From NCBI RefSeq assembly GCF_932526225.1, contig NC_064037.1, positions 10,150,203 through 10,214,202 of the forward strand: 64,000 bases of DNA, written 5' to 3'. This document shows positions 1 to 13,200 of this stretch, one piece after another; the first letter of the stretch is position 1, and each line of letters starts with the position of its first letter. This DNA comes from Nematostella vectensis. Lineage: Eukaryota > Cnidaria > Anthozoa > Actiniaria > Edwardsiidae. The notes below the pieces were generated by a model. That model searched no databases, was not told where the DNA came from, and saw only the letters and a program-made list of their open reading frames with translations. Both the position numbers and the translations under genes were made by a program.

Positions 1-216
1 AGCTAAAACCATGAAAAAACAACATTTACCAACAAGATCGGCGTCTTTGTACGAGTGTTTTTATAGAAAATACCACAAAGTTACAACAAATATAGTTAGT
101 ACTCAAGTCAAACGAGTTCGAAAAAAATCAGGAAATAGGTTAAGCCGTCAAATTATCTCCCGGCGTTGTTTTATAGTAAATAGTAAAATAGGAAAGTGCT
201 TAATACTTCTACCCAC

Positions 217-740
217 CGGCCATTTTTCGTTATAATCATTTCTGTTCCAATCTCATGGAATTTTTCCCATAGTTCGCGGTTTTCCAGTTCGACTTGAAGT
301 CCCTCGGCTCTAAGTTGGCCGCAAGGAAGTGGTGAATTATAAGCCGTTGTAAACGCGAAATTCTGGAGTTGAGATGACGATGTTGGACAATGCATTTCTT
401 CGCAGAGTTCAGTTGAGCGCGTGTATGGATTTATCACATCGATTCTTCGATCTGTGAACGAGAAAGTTCTGAATTACCAAACAAAATCCTCACATACCAA
501 CGGCCATAACACAAGAAGCGTCCAGTACGTCAATGTGAGTCATCAACAACTTTAAGAGTTCTAACTGTCATGATAGAACCCCTAAGAGAAATTACGTCTC
601 AAGGAAAGAGTGTTTAAGGCGAACTTACCGAAATCTAGGTCTTGTGGAATAGGGTTCATGCCCTGTACCATGTTGGTATTACAGTATGCGAGCTCAGCAC
701 GTGTGATGGGAACCGCTTCCGGTAACTGCATCGAGGACAT
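217..740 (-). CDS. T-box transcription factor, first two coding exons (partial, continues past left edge)
   Basis: Two exons are visible, at 629-740 and 217-451, joined in phase 1 (the codon GAT is split G|AT). The second exon ends with [20 protein letters not shown], the start of a T-box DNA-binding domain, and its donor falls after CG of the Arg codon. This is the same intron position and phase as in the neighbouring Tbx2/3 gene and in animal T-box genes generally. The rest of the domain lies beyond position 1. [12 protein letters not shown] resembles the Tbx15/18/22 and Tbx20 classes more than Tbx2/3, but this short piece cannot settle the class. The start is taken as the ATG at 740 ([10 protein letters not shown]); the open frame reaches a TGA at 840-842 without another in-frame ATG, so a further upstream non-coding or coding exon remains possible. 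Confidence 0.72.
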
Positions 741-3229
741 CACTTCGACAAACTTGTAAATATTTTTGCCACCAAGTGCGTGAAGTCCAGACTTGCTGGA
801 CTGATAATCTGTGAAATTTTGCTCTTTCAGATCTAGCACTCAAGCGCTTGTGAACGGTATGTGACGCGTTTCACACTAAAAGAGGGCCCATGCGACGTGT
901 GGCAGCACCGAGCAAGTCCGCTTTACCTTGTTGTCAATCTATCAATCAGAGCCCGTGTTATTTGTAAGCGCACAACTAGACAAGCAGACTATCGCCAGTG
1001 CCCAGTAATAAATCACCAAAGTGCTCATGTCAATTACAGTAATAATTTTACGAGCGTTCTGATTGGCGTAGAGGCTGTCATTTTGCTCGTCAAAAGGACT
1101 AGGTGAGCTGAAAGACACCACTCGTTTCCTGTGTGTTTTAAATGACCATTGTCGTGAACAATAGCCCGATGGTGTAAAGAAGGCGGTCGCGAACATCGAC
1201 GAACAATTGGAAATTAGACAGAATTTAGCCCAGAAAGAATTGCCCAAATAAGCGATCTAAAGTAAAGCCATCCAAAGAGGATACTGATGAAAGGAGTTAA
1301 TTCCTTTAGTGCGACCACGAGCCAATACTGATCTAAAGTACCACGGCATTTTACAGGAATTACTTCCGGACTTATCGTCATTATAAAACTCTGGAGTTTA
1401 ACCAGGATCTTGCGATTAGCCAAATAAGTACTAAAACCCCCTAACGTTACCGCCGAATAAATGTTCTAAGATTCTCTAGTTAAATCGTGGGGTATATCAT
1501 CGTGATAACGTTGTGTTTACGATGATAGGAGCACGCTTCACAAGTCATAATTACCATTACAATAGTTAAATCACTTGGAATTACAGAGTGAACTGTCAAA
1601 GCTTGAATGGGATCAACAACATACAAGTATGTCTATTTATTTTCGATTCACCTTGGAGATGGTGAATAGTTAGGCCTAAATATACATGTTTTTCTTTCTG
1701 GTAAACAATTGCCGTCTTCCTGGAAACTCGTATGATGGCGATCAGGGAGGATTCAAGCATGGGATTTAAGCCATAAATAGTTAAAGTTTTAACCTTTGAA
1801 TCTCCTCTTGGAACTTTGACATATATGTGGATTAGACGAATCTTGTGAACAGTCATAAAATAGTCAATTTATAACGGATCTAAGTGTCAAATACCCTCAC
1901 TCCAGAGCATTGTTTTTAAGAAAAATAAATATGTGAAAGATCTGTTGAAAAAACGGTAGAGGAGAAAACTACGAACATAGTATTCAAGTATTTTCCTCGC
2001 TGATGCTGATGTAGTTTTACCTAAAAGCTTCTCTCTCTCATATAAGTGTGCCGATTCAACCAACTGAAATACAACCGTTCAGTCCATGCTCAGCAATTAA
2101 TTAGCAAATTTGTTTTTATTTTTCTCACTTTCTTGCACTTTGCGCTGTTACAATAACGTCTGCACTTGAAAACTACCTGTTAGTTTGTTAGTTGTACAAG
2201 AAGAAGCGTGAATAAAACTATTGTCTGAAGTTATTATTTCTGGTGTTTTACAGAATGCACAGGGGAGAAAGGTACTCCATCTGTTTACGTGATATTCCGC
2301 GTTGTTTTTGTTATTTCTTTTGTAAAACGGGAGGATATAGGGGAATTTTTGATCGCCTGAAATATTCGGGATTTATCCTCGTTCCCGGTGATTTGTCAGC
2401 ATTATTTAATATCACCTTACTCATGCATTTAAGATGATAATATGTAATAACAAAAGTTATATAAATTTGTGTGAAACCACGTCCCATGTGGAACCAAGGA
2501 CCGAATAATTATGCTTAGGAATTAGGGGAAACATGCTTGGAATCAAATTAAATAATTATTACAAAATTTCTACGGGTAAGCTGATGGTGGAACAATGATC
2601 AATCTCATAGAACTGACAATGCACTTATGGGTATTTTAATAATCAGTTTATTTGTTAGATTATTGGTTAGGAAATACCAGAAGACGCCTTCTTTAACGGA
2701 ACACGTTCGGCGGTATCTGTGTCATCTTGGGTCCTCTAGATGGTATTCTTATAATATCAGATAACATGTTAACATGAGTACATGAAATATTGGCAGGACC
2801 AAAAATATAGCATTTGTTTGTCAGTCAGAAAAGAAGAAAGGGGAATTATACAAAGATGCAACAGATCAGACAATCTTTATGAACTATCATTGATTTTAAA
2901 AAAGCCTCCATATTTGCATTTTGATATAAGTTATCTGTAGTCTATTAAGTTCTTCCTGTGGCAATCTGGCCTATAAGCAAACACAGCTTGCAAAATTACA
3001 CAGAACAAAATTGTACTGTGCGTGAAAACGTTCAGGGGCATTCTTTCATTCAGCTTTGAGCAGGCGTGGCCTTTATTTTCAAACCAAATCAGGTAGACCT
3101 GTAGACGGGCTTTCTTGAAATTTTTGAGAGTTTTCCTTTAAAATGCCGAAAGATCCCATGTCCATCCCACCTTTGTTATTGTTTTCAGTCAAGATTGGAA
3201 CACAACTTATTAGTTTCGAAAATTCGAAG

Positions 3230-3560
3230 ATTCATTTACCAAATTCAATCAAAAATATCGCAAAAGTTTTTCCGAATAGTACTTTCTCGCACTTGGTGTT
3301 TTGCTAGATGATGCTAGATGATCCAGCGCTTGTACGGTTGAAGAGTGATTTTTAAGGTTAAAACTACTCAAAAAGCTCGAAAACAGTAAAAACCATGTGA
3401 AATAACTGAAATAATCATTCAGGTCTATATAAATACAATACGGTGGTTTAAAAAGCTCACATCGGGCGGATGGAAATGGGGTTGAAAATAGTACATCGTT
3501 GTTTCGGAGCTTGGCTTTACGTATACTCATATCTTGAAATTGCATAGTATAAACCAACTA
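3230..3560. repeat. Dispersed repeat, copy 1
   Basis: The stretch around 3486-3560 (core TTTCGGAGCTTGGCT, then TTGAAATTGCATAGT) recurs with a few changes at 5538-5612. The phrase ACCAAATTCAATC at 3239-3250 recurs at about 40685 inside the PITPNM gene, followed in both places by AAAATATC and a cytosine-rich tail. Partial copies in three places point to an old interspersed element of unknown class. Confidence 0.5.
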
Positions 3561-5283
3561 GAACTTCAGCATATGCGCCACTGGTGATTTCTTTACACTC
3601 GAAAGAAGTGGATAGGTGATAGTGGGTAGATTTTAGGAAGATATCTTGTAACAAATTCTTTGATGTTTTTAAGTTTCGAAAAAGTGCAAGTTCCCCTGGG
3701 TGTCAAAATCTGAAGCTTTTTGACAATATTTAATCTTCGTTTCAAGTTTTATTAATATTTTCAGGTGGATATGAATGTTTTTTGCTATTTCTGCAGGCAC
3801 TATTTCGAGAAGGTCAAAAATTGACAAAAAACCACCACCCCTTCCCCCTAAAATAGAGATGTAAAGTTTTATTGTGTGTGGTTTTTTTTTTCAAAACTTG
3901 GTATAAAACGTTTATATGACATGGATTTACGTTGAGCACGTCGTGTTAATAGTTGATCTTAAACGACTTAAAGAGTTTTGCCTAATTTTCATTAAACTTA
4001 TGTCTCAAAACTTGGTTGCTATGGTTACCAGGGTACACATATCAAAATTTTGTTTACACCAAAGCGATCCCAGATAAATTTTAGGAAAAGTAACCAAATT
4101 TCAATGCTCTAGCCCTACATGCTCAAAAATTATTACAGATCAAAGGTGCTGGGAGCCTCAAAAGCCCTGACGGGAAGGTGATTTTTTGTTCTAGCTATGT
4201 TTACTTGTCTTCGCTAGCCTAAACACACGAACGATAACTGCAGGCTTGGGAGCCGCGACGGCGTAGCCAACGATGTCCAACCTACAGCGCTTTCATGGCT
4301 TTTTTAGCCTATGCTTGCTTGCTTGAAATTCTTTTCGCTTCTTGTTGTAAGAAAGCTTGAATCTCGTATCCTTTCCAAGGCCTGGCGTTTTCGAATGGTT
4401 AAAAAATTGTAATGGTGCAAAAAATTTGAATTTCTAAAAGTGTGTTATCAAGAACGTTCTACCTTCTTCTCTTCTTTCTCCATGGAACGTTTTTCGTAAG
4501 GAGCCTACAGTTCTTAAAAACCTTGCTTTTAACTTTCCACTCAATATATTTCTTGGAAATCTTTAAAACCAATACCATTAACTAACGTTTAGTGCCTTAC
4601 GATAGTGACGTAGAATGACGCAAAGATGGGCACGGTTACCATGGGGTCTTTAGTCACCGCATTTAACAACAGACGGAAAATCCAAGGTTTTTTAAAAGCC
4701 AACAGAGAGAAAAGAGAATCAATTTACTTTACGTTTCATAGTGTTTATTTATTGTTGCTTTTCTTTTCTTTTCGAGCTTTTTTTCTCAAAATGACAACAT
4801 GGCAGACAATACAGATTTCGTAATTATAATGCTCTTGGTACAATGATATGTAGATGCTTGTTGTCCTATTGTTAAAGATGTAAACAAAGAAATGTGTAAA
4901 CAAAACAACAATAAGAATCAACAGTACCACGTGGCGTTATTGATCGAGTTTGGTGTTTTGATAGCCAAATGACTAACATTGCTCCATTAGTGTTCTGGCC
5001 TTTGTTACTCATATTATAGAGGTCGATTAGGTTGCATGTAAATTGCGCAAACGTATTTAATGGTAATCTATTCAGGGGGTACACCATATTTATCGCTCGA
5101 GCCATTTATAGTGTGACGCGCGCTACCGTGGCCACCGATACTAAGAAAGTTAGCAATTATCAAGCGATAATCACCGTTTCTGATTGGCACGAGTGTTATA
5201 GCTAGGAAGAATTAGTCGAGTTTTTATGCGTTCTAGTTGGCCACTAATCTTAGCTCGTAAGGGCGCTTAATGACGCTAAAGGC

Positions 5284-5347
5284 TGGTTCTCACAGGACGC
5301 AAGCGCAACACAGGTCTGCGCTTGCGCTTACGTCCAACTGAGAACCA
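5284..5347. mobile_element. Small fold-back element (MITE-like)
   Basis: The left arm TGGTTCTCACAGGACGCAAG is matched, on the other strand, by the right arm ending AACTGAGAACCA at 5347, with a short indel. The central sequence GTCTGCGCTTGCGC is also near self-complementary. Compact elements of this form are usual in invertebrate genomes. I see no clear target-site duplication. Confidence 0.5.
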
Positions 5348-5529
5348 ATCTTAAGTGTGGGTTCGTCTATTTGCATGATCAACGTGGCAAGTTGATTTGC
5401 GTATAGCGCAGCATATGCAAAAGCGATGAGATAATCAAAACCAACGAAGTTGCGAAAATGTACTATCTGATCGACATGAACTACACTGGTCTTGGGATAA
5501 TTAAGTTCCTATTGAAACAGTTTTCGATT

Positions 5530-5615
5530 TTTGATAAAAATATTACATCTTTGTTTCGGAGCTTGGCTGTACGTATTCTCAAATTTTGAAATTGCATAGT
5601 TTAAAGCAACTAGAA
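5530..5615. repeat. Dispersed repeat, copy 2
   Basis: Shares TTTCGGAGCTTGGCT and TTGAAATTGCATAGT in the same order and spacing as the copy at 3486-3560. Confidence 0.5.
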
Positions 5616-5889
5616 CCTGGAAACGGAGTTGTCCTGGAAATTTTAACGGTTAAATCCCAGGCGCGTATCAATAAGCGAAGGAGTCACGCCTATCCTTGTC
5701 TATTATTTACGAAGAAACATCATATTTTATGTCTTCTTGAATGGTTTTGGAATGATTTATGTCTGCGTCCCCCCCCCCCCCCCACATACATGCATGCATA
5801 CATCTTCGTTGCGATGTATGCATAGCGATGTGTGTGGCTCTGTGTACGTAACATTGCACGCACGCGCACGATGTTTGCGCATGACTATG

Positions 5890-6015
5890 GTTTGCGTGAC
5901 GATATGTGAAACGATGCGTGCGTGACGATATGTGAAACTATGCGTGCGTGACGATATGTGAAACGATGCAAGCGTGACGATATGTGAAACGTTGTGTGCG
6001 TGACGATATATAAAA
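5890..6015. repeat. 26-bp minisatellite, about five copies
   Basis: Successive copies of GCGTGACGATATGTGAAAC followed by a variable ATGCGT-type spacer occur head to tail. The last copy has drifted (ATATATAAAAC). Confidence 0.75.
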
Positions 6016-6087
6016 CATAGAAAACCCGTGACAGCGAGTGCGTAGTATCTGAGAAATAGAAAAAATAAATAAGAAACACGTCGTTTC

Positions 6088-6094
<7 letters not shown>

Positions 6095-6180
<86 letters not shown>
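6095..6180. repeat. (TA)n microsatellite
   Basis: An uninterrupted run of about 40 TA dinucleotides. Confidence 0.95.
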
Positions 6181-6182
<2 letters not shown>

Positions 6183-7364
6183 ATTCTGGTCTTATGATAA
6201 ACCTTCAAGTAAATAGCGAAGACAATATTCTTGCTTATATTCAGGGCGTCTTAAATAAATCGATACACAAAATTATATTATCAAATTTATTCTATCAAAC
6301 TTTTAGAGAAAGAAAATGGTTCAAAGAAACGTTTTCGCAAGTAGAAATTCCCGTTCAGCCATTTTCTTGCCCAGAGTTTTTGTTTTTAGAAAACTTATTT
6401 TATTTATATTTCTGCAATGGCCTCCCATGGCTGGGGTGTGCCTGGCTTATGGAATCGAACAAATAACATACATTATAAACACAACTGGGCCGATCATTGC
6501 AATACTAAGCGACCTGTTTGGGAAAAGTCTATTGTTATGAGCCTAATGAGGCTAATGTTATGAGCCACGTGTTAAATTGCCTAAAGTCACTGCAAATAGC
6601 CGGTTTTCCAATAAAACAGCTCTAAAATCTTTAACTATATTTCATCTGAGTTTTTGTAAATATATATTTCGTGCCTTATATCCCAAAGACTTCAGATGTT
6701 TAGTACTGGCAGTCATTTAAAGTTTTCATTCCTGGTCTGTTTCTTCAAAATAATGACCCATAAACTTCGTATTAGAATACGTAAATAATATGGCATTTTG
6801 AAGGAGCAAGAAGTACATGTGGTAAGAGCATCGATGCGGTCCATTGTCCAATATGATATCTCGCCAATGCTTCTTACTTTGCTTTTTTTTTCTTTTTGGC
6901 CGCGGAGAGAGCCTTATAAGAACACAGCTTGGAACGAACACTGTTGTCGCTAATTTCCAAGTGAGAAGAACTGGCTATTATACAAGTTATGAGACGTCGT
7001 TAGCAGTATGAGTACAATAAATGTCTTATAACTGAGAGATACCATAAGGGTTATTATTTTTCAATATTACTACAGAATTGCAAATAAAACACAATTAATT
7101 GGAAGTGAACTTAGACACTCCCACAAAAACGTTTGCACGGCAAATTTTTGTTTTTGAATTTGCTAAAAAATAACTTTCGAGTAATTCATCGATTGCCAGC
7201 AAGACAAAATTACCCGTCGAAAAAAATAGAAGAAGAAAAATACGAAAGAACCTATTACCCTTGATAACTACTACTGCCCTGAATCTCTAGTTGCATTAGT
7301 GGATGGCATCCTCTAGTTGAAACTCTAATAATTATGTTTACCCGGGAGAGGGCCTCGAGGAGCA

Positions 7365-10300
7365 CTAGTGAGCAGGTCCGTGCTCCCGTGTACCAACCAT
7401 AAGAGGGACCCTTTCCGTAGGAGGAACGTCCAAATTATGTAGGTCCGAACTTGAATGGTTATGGCTATGGCTAGCAGTGTCAATTGAGCCCACCATACTA
7501 GCGGTCGACATCCCAGCGGGGTATCCAAACTGGTTACTCGCAGAGCATGACGGGTAGTTGGGCTGGGTAACCTGGCATGCTGAGTAGACCGCGGAGGCAT
7601 GGGCCATAGATCCTGGGGGGTACATGTGACCATGGCTAGGCAGAAATGCAGGTGACACGCTGTTCAGCCCGTATGGCGGGCGCGAGTAAGGGCTAAACCT
7701 CATGTCCATGTGTAATGAGCGAGCCGACGGTGCCTTGAGGCGCGGGGGCTGCGGCATATGTCCACCCATACTACTAGACTCGCCCTCTAGGGGGAGGTGT
7801 AGGGGTTTTGTGTTTTCCGGTAGATGGACTGTTGTGGGGTAGTTGTAGTCGTTGAGGTGATGCTCGTTGCCCGTGGGGGGGTGGATGCCTGCACCATGAT
7901 GTTTACTGCTGCTTGATTGGGTCGTGCCGAGTAGACCGCCGAAGGACGAATTTTTTCCCACAGGGGAGTGGCCGAAGGACGAATTTTTTCCCACAGGGGA
8001 GTGGCCGAAGGACGAATTTTTTCCCACAGGGGAGTGGTGAAGTACAGGCTTGACGTCTTCGGTAGGTTGGGTTTCTGACGCCGTGTTATCTGCATGTTCA
8101 ACTAATGAAAAAAAAGATAAAAAAATTAAAAAGTAAAATTTGTGGGGTACTGATTTACGGGAAAAAGTATATATGCAAGTAGAGAACATTAATAACAACT
8201 TGTGTTTTAAAAAGACCACCGCTAAAATAGGAAAATAAAAAAAATATATTTTGTCCTTGGTTCTTTTTCTTTCGTATTCGCTAAGGGACCATTTGCGAAG
8301 CTAGACAACAATCCAATGTAATTTTCTTTGGTTGGTCATAAATAATCTCTAATTGGCCTGAAATATCTTCAATATCAAGACCATGGCCGTTAAACGAGAT
8401 AAGACCGATTTAAGACTGACGATGTTATTTATTTTCCCATCGTTTTATGTAGCCTTCAACACCTCTCCACCTGCTCGTTTCCTATCGATCATTTGACATA
8501 AACCGAATGCAAGAAACAAAATAGGATTTTGACTAAAAGTTCTTATCCCTAACAAATCGGGAGCCCAAAAATCGATTTATATAAAAATTATTTCCAGCTA
8601 ATATATATTTCTGAACCGGAACCCAGAGGATACAATTTGCTCTACTTCTCAAAAAGAGATAGTAGATAGATAGTTAATAGAAAATTTCTTTTTGTGGAAT
8701 TGAAAATAAGAACTGGGAATAAACCAACTGTCCCAAAATAATGTCTTAATTACTGGGACAAAGGATTTTAGTTGACTCTTTTGCCGATTCATGGTCACAA
8801 AATCCCTTATTAAAAGCTCTTCAAATTGAGAGCCTGATTTTATCTCATCATCTCTAAAAAGCTTCGTTCTAAGTGGTTTTTCGATGGTGCTCAAGTATTC
8901 TTATTATAATGGTGAATTCAACGCGAGATATATGGTCTGATCGCGACTAAAATATATAAAAATATGAATCATATCTGCGTTAGGACGCTTATTTACATAA
9001 CAAAAGTAGCCGCATTTTCTAAGTTACCCCTTTTTTACTCAGAAAGCAGCTGGTCATTTTTTGTATAATTACGTTTTACGTTAGTTTTTTTTCTCTTGCA
9101 CTCTTGGCAGAAATAATGAATTTAAGTGGAGTAATCTGCAATCTACGATTAGCGGTCGTGTACTTCATTAGATAACACTGGTCGAAAATGTTCACAATTT
9201 TTCGCGCTCCGTTTTTGGTTGTTTGCGAAATTCTCTTCACGGGAAATGAGGAAAGGTGGTCCAGGTTGACTCAATCGTTGCCTCATTTACGTGTTTTTGT
9301 GTGCGACTTCCTTTATGTCAGAGTGTCCGTTGTTATGTTGAATTTTAATAGTATTCTAATTCTAAAGAAGCGCCAAAATTCCCATGGGGCGAGATTCAAC
9401 ACTTCGAAATAATTATCATCGGCACAACAGACTAAAAGTTTCGCTTTTTTCACACTCGGCGTGCTAAGGTCTAAAATATTTGTTTGCCAAGTATGGATCA
9501 AATGCTGACGAGAAGGGGGAATTGATTCATTTGTAAATACAATGCTCAATAGTTGTTTTGAATGTGACCTATCCGCTCTGCTGGACTCGGAAATTATATC
9601 GGGTATGGAATGAGGTAGACTTCAGCAACACAAAACATTGACTCTCGAAATTGAAAATAAATTAAGGATCAATTAACATGGCCATTCATCGCAAATACAC
9701 CTATATAATTTATTACTGTGTTGCTAAAAACAGTAATTCCTGGATTCTTTACATTTGGCCTAGACGAAAAAGAATTTGGAATGAAACAACTGTATACTAC
9801 TAGAACTACAAGAATTGACATGAAATTTGTTTTCGATTCTGTATTAACAAATTAGTGATTGCAACTGTGAAAATGTTGTTTGGGAAAATGCACAAACAGA
9901 AAACTGGTTTTGGAGAAAAAGAAATACTTAAAGAAAAATAATATTTTTCTTTTTGAGATTCATACACAGACTTTTATCATTTATCGCAATCAACTGGAAA
10001 ATGTTTGAGTGACGATAATCAGAATTTTATTGTAATTGTTAAACAAAACCAGCCGAAATTTTTACCTTTAACCTTAAAAAACACCCTTCAGAACACATAA
10101 AAATAGTGTTTAATTTTAAGTAGTAATTTACGAAATTGTTTTTTAACTCTAACTGCAATAAAAAGCATTTTAAAACAAGCGAGTTGCAGATATACCTACG
10201 TCACAATGCTAAGTTAAAGAAATGGGAAAATTTGAAGCTTTTGCCAATTAAATTTCGAACGATGTGAAACAATTTCGATGTTATACCGAATGGAAGCCGC

Positions 10301-13069
10301 ACAAAAGTGTTGAATGCGAAAGGTATAAAGTATGCGTATCTTTTTAACGTGTTTTATTCGAAGGAGGGTGGCACGGGATTGGTTATTGTTTTATTCTTAC
10401 CCAGCCTATTTTCAGGGTGTTGACCGGACGGGCCTGTGTGCTCGACACCTCCGTTGGGTTCTCCATCATCGCTGTTATTATCATCTTCATCGTCCTCGTG
10501 AGTCGATTCTGTTCTTCGCCTAAAGAGAAGAACGCGAGAGAGAAACGTGTAAAGTCGCACCCAGATTATGTTCATTGTGCCCCTTTCACAGATATTTGCG
10601 TCAGAACAGTTGTTTTCTCGTTTTGCAGTGTTCTGTAGACGAGAAATCTCGCGCTTAAAACGCTTAGCACCGCACGCTTACTCATCAACGTGTCGCATTC
10701 TCACGAGAACGAAGAGAAAAAGGAATTACTCCTTTCCTTTACGCCTCTACTATTCCATACCCCAGATTTTAAAGAGAAAAAAATCATCATAAATCCATCA
10801 TTTCTTTACCAACAATTTCAATCCTTCTATTTATTCTTGGGACTTTATAAAGACCGCTGGAAATTAAGGCTTTATTGCAACAGTTTTTTCATTTTTCGTC
10901 TTGAGGTTATGCGCGTTTTTTGTTGTTGTTGTCGTTGTCGTTTAATTACCTTCGCTCCATCCTTCTTCGGTGGCCAGCCCCTTCTTCGCGAAAACCCTTC
11001 GCGAAGGGGTTGTTATCGATTTTCAACTGAGTTATCTAGGAAGAAACATCGATTCGTTAGAAAATGTCGTGAAACATTCATGCTTTGAAAGTGACAATCC
11101 AAACCCTTACGACCAAGCACTATAAGCGATTATATTTGTTCAATATCTATTTTTCATAAGTTACAGCTTAGTTATTGGTTAGTAAGTAAACGTTGAAGTT
11201 TTTCGAAATCTGCACCATGCAAGAGGGATAATAGGGGGATTAAGCGTTCTTTTACTAAAAAAGTGAAACATTATTTTCACTTAAGGGATAGAATGAAAGC
11301 AAGATTATCCGACTTTGGGACAAAAGAATTTTGTATAGTCAAAACGACTAACTTGTAAACACAAAACCCCTCTCGAATTTTGAAATAATACTTAGAGACA
11401 TCAATAGAAAAACTTAGTAAATGAAAGCTTAGAAAAAAAAAACTTTTGTCCTGATTTCAAGAAACGAATTTCCTAGTCGTATCAGAAACAAGATGCAAGT
11501 TCATGTCTTTCTCTGTTTCTTCACCACCTGAATGAATTAACGGGTTCCACAGATATAACTTGATAGTGAAATACTAGGCGAATTATGCACGAAAATGCGC
11601 GGAAACTACCCTAAAACAAGAGGTTGTGTGTTTTTAGTAATTGTTGCGTCGATATGTAGTTATGTTGGGCCTCGTCTACTTTTCTAAGGCTATTTGGTGC
11701 CAGTTTTCTCAGCCCTTCTTTGTTCCTTTGGCTCAATGGCGCGGCTCTTGTGTTACATTCAATTCAAATTAATCATTGTACCATACTGTTAAGACTATGG
11801 GGTATTTGATCAAAGAAGCTGCCTTTTTAGAGAAACAGAGTAAGGATAGAAGAGGGTTTTTTTTTTTTTTAAGAAAACGTTGTATGTTATGTTTATTGTT
11901 GAAAATACCTTTTCGTTTTGGTAGGCCGTGACAGCGATAAAGGTTGTTTCAGGAAAGGTGAATGTCTTGAAAGGCTGATTTAGTGGGTATTTGTAACCAT
12001 CGTCGGCTCGTACTATATGAATTCTTGGCTGATATTTGTGCATCGAGTTTAAAATTGTCTAAAAGAAAAAGAGTAAAAGTTAGAATAAACGCATTAATAA
12101 AGCTCACTCAACCAAAATAAGGCTACCATCTACTTACATATCCATGTTTATCAGCGATGTTGTTGGTCAGTTTCATTTTATGGAAAGAGATCGTTTTTTG
12201 CATCCACTGGGCGCCTGTACTTGGGGAGTCGGGATGAATATAAAGTGGTTTGTCAAGCTCTGGGTCCGCTTTTCCAGCGACCATCCATCGGCAATTATGA
12301 AACTTATATCTGCAATCGTCCGCGGGAATTATGTCCAGCAAGAAAAAGTACTTTGCCCGAGGATCTAGCCCTGAGATGCGAGCTTTAATAGGTGGGAACA
12401 TTCTCCTGTTGACGTGAGATGAAAAAAACAGAATAATATGAGAGGGTTATTTCTCTACGGGATAGTTGACAAACTGGATATATTTCATTAATTGAACGAA
12501 ATTAACATGGTATGAGGAGTGACAGAACGTTGGCAGCAAATAGTAACACTTTGTAAAATCGCTTGTTTAGTCTAGACGTGTAGTGAGGCCCGTACAAGTG
12601 CTATTTACATCGAACCGAGAGCCCGAGGCGAAGAATTCGTCACATCACAATACGCGAAGCGTATAAACCGGTGTTTTTGTCACACGTTCGGCGATCGGTC
12701 CGCCGCTTACCGTCCTGCCTTGGTAATGACCATCTCTGTCTTCTCGGCGTGAAAGCTCTGCCAGAGGTCTTTATTATCCAGCAAGATTTCAATATTCTCC
12801 ATGTCGGGTTCGCCATGTACAGGCATGTGTTGTTGTTGTGGGGCAGGCCCTGAAGCAATGCCAGCGCTCAGCCCGAAGTGAGTTGGCTTGTTGGCCAACT
12901 GCTGAGGGTGATACGGGGGGTAAATATACGGCGAATTCGAATTCAAACTGTTTGGAATGGACGGCGCAGTGCCAGCTATAAACTGGGGGCATCCCTCTAG
13001 AAGGGAACTGACGCGAAAATCCCTCATTCTACTCGGGTAGTACGGATAGTACGCCATCGTCGCTCTCAC
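7365..13069 (-). CDS. Tbx2/3: Tbx2/3-type T-box transcription factor, complete, six exons, 572 aa
   Basis: Nuclear DNA-binding regulator of the T-box family. Coding exons: 12711-13069, 12138-12405, 11909-12058, 10950-11035, 10401-10519 and 7365-8101. All phases match (2, 0, 0, 2, 1) and the sum is 573 codons. The N-terminus MAYYPYYP after a short MRAT lead resembles the MAYHPFHA start of Tbx2/3 proteins. The T-box covers about residues 97-288: [93 protein letters not shown] and [25 protein letters not shown] and [12 protein letters not shown] are Tbx2/3 signatures rather than Tbx4/5. After the domain come a basic stretch ([11 protein letters not shown]), an acidic exon ([14 protein letters not shown]), and a long Pro/Ser/Tyr-rich C-terminus with a threefold 11-residue repeat. 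Unusual: [12 protein letters not shown] replaces the common LWxxFHxLGTEM. Confidence 0.93.
7938..8036 (-). repeat. 33-bp coding repeat x3 in the Tbx2/3 gene
   Basis: Three identical 33-bp copies encode [11 protein letters not shown] three times (about residues 350-382) at the start of the last exon. The absence of synonymous differences points to a recent expansion. Unit length is a multiple of three, so the frame is kept. Confidence 0.95.
8102..10400 (-). other. Intron 5 of the Tbx2/3 gene
   Basis: A 2.3 kb intron, the largest of the gene, AT-rich with no recognisable exon or element. Donor G|GTAAGA (10401/10400), acceptor TTTCATTAG (8102). The phase 1 join makes a Val codon (G|TT). Confidence 0.8.
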
Positions 13070-13169
13070 TCACTGAAACACACTCTGATGTGACGATCTT
13101 ACTCCGTGTTGTCCTACAGCTGCATCGGAACAAGCTAACATGTCACAAGGGCTAATGAGCACTCGGCGC

Positions 13170-13200
13170 TGATTGGACAACGGCTTAGCGCCAACCAATC
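13170..13200 (-). promoter_or_regulatory. Inverted pair of CCAAT boxes upstream of Tbx2/3
   Basis: ATTGG at 13172-13176 and CCAAT at 13195-13199 face each other about 100-130 bp upstream of the start codon at 13069, inside a locally GC-richer stretch. This is typical of a proximal promoter; no TATA box is evident. Role inferred from position only. Confidence 0.4.

Larger units (their letters stand above)
741..7364. other. Intergenic region between two tandem T-box genes
   Basis: About 6.6 kb without a supportable exon. It contains a dispersed repeat, a small fold-back element, a minisatellite and a (TA)n run, listed separately. It must hold the promoter of the left T-box gene and the 3' flank of the Tbx2/3 gene, but I could not pick out specific sites. 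Confidence 0.6.

Noticed and set aside
5757-6089. Open frame over the 26-bp minisatellite
   Set aside because: The translated peptide is only the tandem repeat in all frames, with no splice or homology support.
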